From assembly GCA_023230425.1 (NCBI GenBank), contig JALNXI010000094.1, positions 1-7,172 on the forward strand: a stretch of DNA of 7,172 bases. The letters run 5' to 3'. Origin of the DNA: Methanoculleus sp. GTDB lineage: Archaea > Halobacteriota > Methanomicrobia > Methanomicrobiales > Methanoculleaceae. A model generated the notes under the pieces. The model saw only the letters and a program-made list of their open reading frames with translations. It ran no database searches and was not told the origin of the DNA. This document shows positions 6,429-7,172 of the stretch, one piece after another. The position numbers and the translations under genes are program-made. Within the stretch, counting starts at the first letter, position 1; every line of letters begins with the position of its first letter.

Positions 6429-6435
6429 TCACCTC
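6429..6435 (-). promoter_or_regulatory. strong ribosome binding site of the secreted-protein gene
   Basis: Minus-strand GAGGTGA, four bases before ATG 6424, is fully complementary to the archaeal 16S rRNA 3' end. It fixes the start just ahead of the signal peptide and shows that this gene, unlike its leaderless neighbours, has a 5' untranslated leader. Confidence 0.75.
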
Positions 6436-6578
6436 AATTATGATTGGCATCCAGCCATTGCCGGCATGATACCTGCATTCACCGGCATCACTGCCATGAA
6501 CATGGAGAGTGCCCGCATCCTCGTGTTTTCCGTTCAGCTGCTTTCTTCCAAGCGCCCTTGAAGACAGGAGGGGCACAT

Positions 6579-6593
6579 CTAAGTATGTAAAAC
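6579..6593 (-). promoter_or_regulatory. candidate TATA box upstream of the secreted-protein gene
   Basis: Minus-strand GTTTTACATACTTAG resembles the archaeal box (TTTAWATA-like). A start 25-27 bases on would give a leader of about 135 bases. The same tract could instead be the T-run ending a structured transcript from 6700, or serve the plus strand, so the assignment is open. Confidence 0.3.
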
Positions 6594-6696
6594 GCGTGCG
6601 TCCCCATTGCCTCCGGGCACGCGGGACGTTCACCCGGGAGTTTGGCAAACCGGCTGGGTGAACCTCTGCACTGGTGCAGGCGCCGCCTACGGCGCC
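6593..6696. other. run of four inverted repeats, possible structured RNA
   Basis: Four hairpins sit in about 104 bases. CGCGTGC (6593-6599) pairs with GCACGCG (6617-6623). GTTCACCC (6628-6635) pairs with GGGTGAAC (6656-6663), enclosing a smaller GTTTG/CAAAC stem. CTGCAC (6666-6671) faces GTGCAG (6674-6679) with a loop too tight for RNA, so a cruciform or a shorter stem. GGCGCCG (6679-6685) pairs with CGGCGCC (6690-6696) around CCTA. On the minus strand the last stem read is followed by TTTT (6592-6589), and a TATA-like AGTTTATCC (6731-6723) lies about 25-30 bases before the first stem, so a minus-strand RNA of about 110 bases is possible. No reading frame here looks like a real protein. Confidence 0.4.
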
Positions 6697-6735
6697 CACA
6701 ATTGTTCGCTTTGCCGTTTCAGGATAAACTGTTTA

Positions 6736-7071
6736 TGGGACAAACACCAACTCGAAACCGTCTCTTCTAAAAAAGAGCAGTTCTAACGCCCTGTGATCAC
6801 CGTAATGGTATCCTCTGCGGCTGACCCGTCCCGAAGAAATTCCCTCCCGATGACAATAGTATCGCCGGTATGAGCAGGGATGTTCCAGCAGATCCGGTGC
6901 AGGGCTCCTCTCTTCATTCACTGCGCGCAGGCCGCCCCGGTGTGTCCGCACTGCACCAATTTCTTTGGATATGATAATTTCGGGCACGATACGGGCGTGA
7001 CAGTCCTCAAACATGTTCGTTCCCGGGATTGGAAGCGGACGGAGACGAGAATAGAATCGGTGTTTGTCCCA
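6736..7071. mobile_element. TA-flanked 336-bp element with terminal inverted repeats (MITE or IS relic)
   Basis: The ends are perfect 13-bp inverted repeats, TGGGACAAACACC at 6736-6748 and its complement at 7059-7071. Similarity continues inward with mismatches to GTCTC/GAGAC (6760-6764 and 7042-7046). TA lies directly outside each end (6734-6735 and 7072-7073), the target duplication expected of IS630/Tc1-mariner-like elements; the symmetric flanks TTTA and TAAA stretch the repeat to 17 bp. At 336 bp it is too short for a transposase. A minus-strand frame is open through its whole length and ends VFVP-stop in the repeat, but the protein has no transposase motif, and the repeat gives VFVP-stop at both ends by symmetry. 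So it is most likely a non-autonomous element moved by a transposase elsewhere. Family assignment is inference. Confidence 0.6.
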
Positions 7072-7078
7072 TAAAACT

Positions 7079-7086
7079 CATAAAAC
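7079..7086 (+). promoter_or_regulatory. candidate TATA box of the 7107 gene
   Basis: CATAAAAC is centred about 25 bases before ATG 7107, so the transcript would be leaderless, which fits the absence of a Shine-Dalgarno. An identical octamer lies at 7070-7077, one base away, overlapping the right tip of the TA-flanked element. Confidence 0.4.
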
Positions 7087-7106
7087 ACAGGTCACAACAA
7101 TCCATT

Positions 7107-7172
7107 ATGACATCGGCAAAGAGAAAATACGTGGCTTTTGTCCTGCTGCTCGCCGTTGCCTTCCTTGCCGTG
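7107..7172 (+). CDS. N-terminus of an exported or membrane-anchored protein (3' end outside window)
   Basis: Only 22 codons are in view: MTSAKRKYVAFVLLLAVAFL and then AV. A basic cluster (KRKY) followed by at least 14 hydrophobic residues is a signal peptide or N-terminal membrane anchor. The frame is open to the end of the window. No Shine-Dalgarno precedes the ATG, but a TATA-like box at leaderless distance does. Nothing can be said of the function from this part. It runs away from the secreted-protein gene on the other strand. Confidence 0.55.
   Translation, partial: MTSAKRKYVAFVLLLAVAFLAV

Noticed and set aside
6379..6699. A 106-codon minus-strand open frame upstream of the secreted-protein gene
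   Set aside because: It runs through the inverted-repeat cluster and into the signal-peptide region of the secreted protein in another frame, and lacks a ribosome binding site and any domain.
6733..7014. A 93-codon minus-strand open frame in the TA-flanked element
   Set aside because: It ends in the terminal repeat, has no transposase motif, and the same VFVP-stop arises at the other end by symmetry; kept only as a remark on the element.
6880..7074. A 64-codon plus-strand frame with a CPHC motif
   Set aside because: A single CxxC in a frame that ends in the terminal repeat is not enough for a zinc-binding protein.

Overview
The window looks like chromosomal DNA of a methanogenic archaeon, most likely from the Methanomicrobiales (a Methanoculleus-like genome). 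The grounds are moderately high GC, an archaeal type II methionine aminopeptidase, TATA-like elements about 25-30 bases upstream of starts with little or no leader, a GAGGTGA Shine-Dalgarno where a leader does exist, and a tRNA gene without an encoded CCA. The genus is inference from gene style; no database search was possible.

Layout. The left edge holds the 3' end of an IS1634-type (IS4 superfamily) transposase (1-420). A gene-free stretch follows, then a minus-strand tRNA-Asn(GUU) at 756-828 with a hairpin plus T-tract after its 3' end. Next is a two-gene minus-strand unit: a small two-helix membrane protein (1202-1435) and a winged-helix regulator (868-1200). This unit diverges from a plus-strand cluster across a 59-bp intergenic region that carries a perfect palindrome at its exact centre.

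The plus-strand cluster (1495-5564) holds an M24B Xaa-Pro-type peptidase, a type II methionine aminopeptidase whose start overlaps the peptidase stop (ATGA), an AAA+ ATPase with an unrecognised N-terminal domain, and a PhnP-like metallo-beta-lactamase-fold hydrolase starting one base after the ATPase stop. The first two make a coherent unit for N-terminal processing and turnover of proline-containing peptides. The last two are a tightly coupled pair of unknown joint function.

The right third is different in character. A minus-strand secreted protein with six N-glycosylation sequons (5591-6424) is followed by about 680 bp without a convincing gene. That stretch is not empty. It holds a run of nested inverted repeats (6593-6696, possibly a structured RNA) and a 336-bp element with 13-bp perfect terminal inverted repeats (17 bp if flanking bases are counted) between TA dinucleotides (6736-7071), which looks like a MITE or the relic of an insertion sequence. 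Just beyond it, a new exported or membrane-anchored protein begins at 7107 and runs off the window. Its likely TATA box lies within 15 bp of the mobile element's end.

I found no CRISPR array, no rRNA and no clear defence system. The least explained items are the 6593-6696 structured segment, the TA-flanked element, and the AAA/MBL pair.
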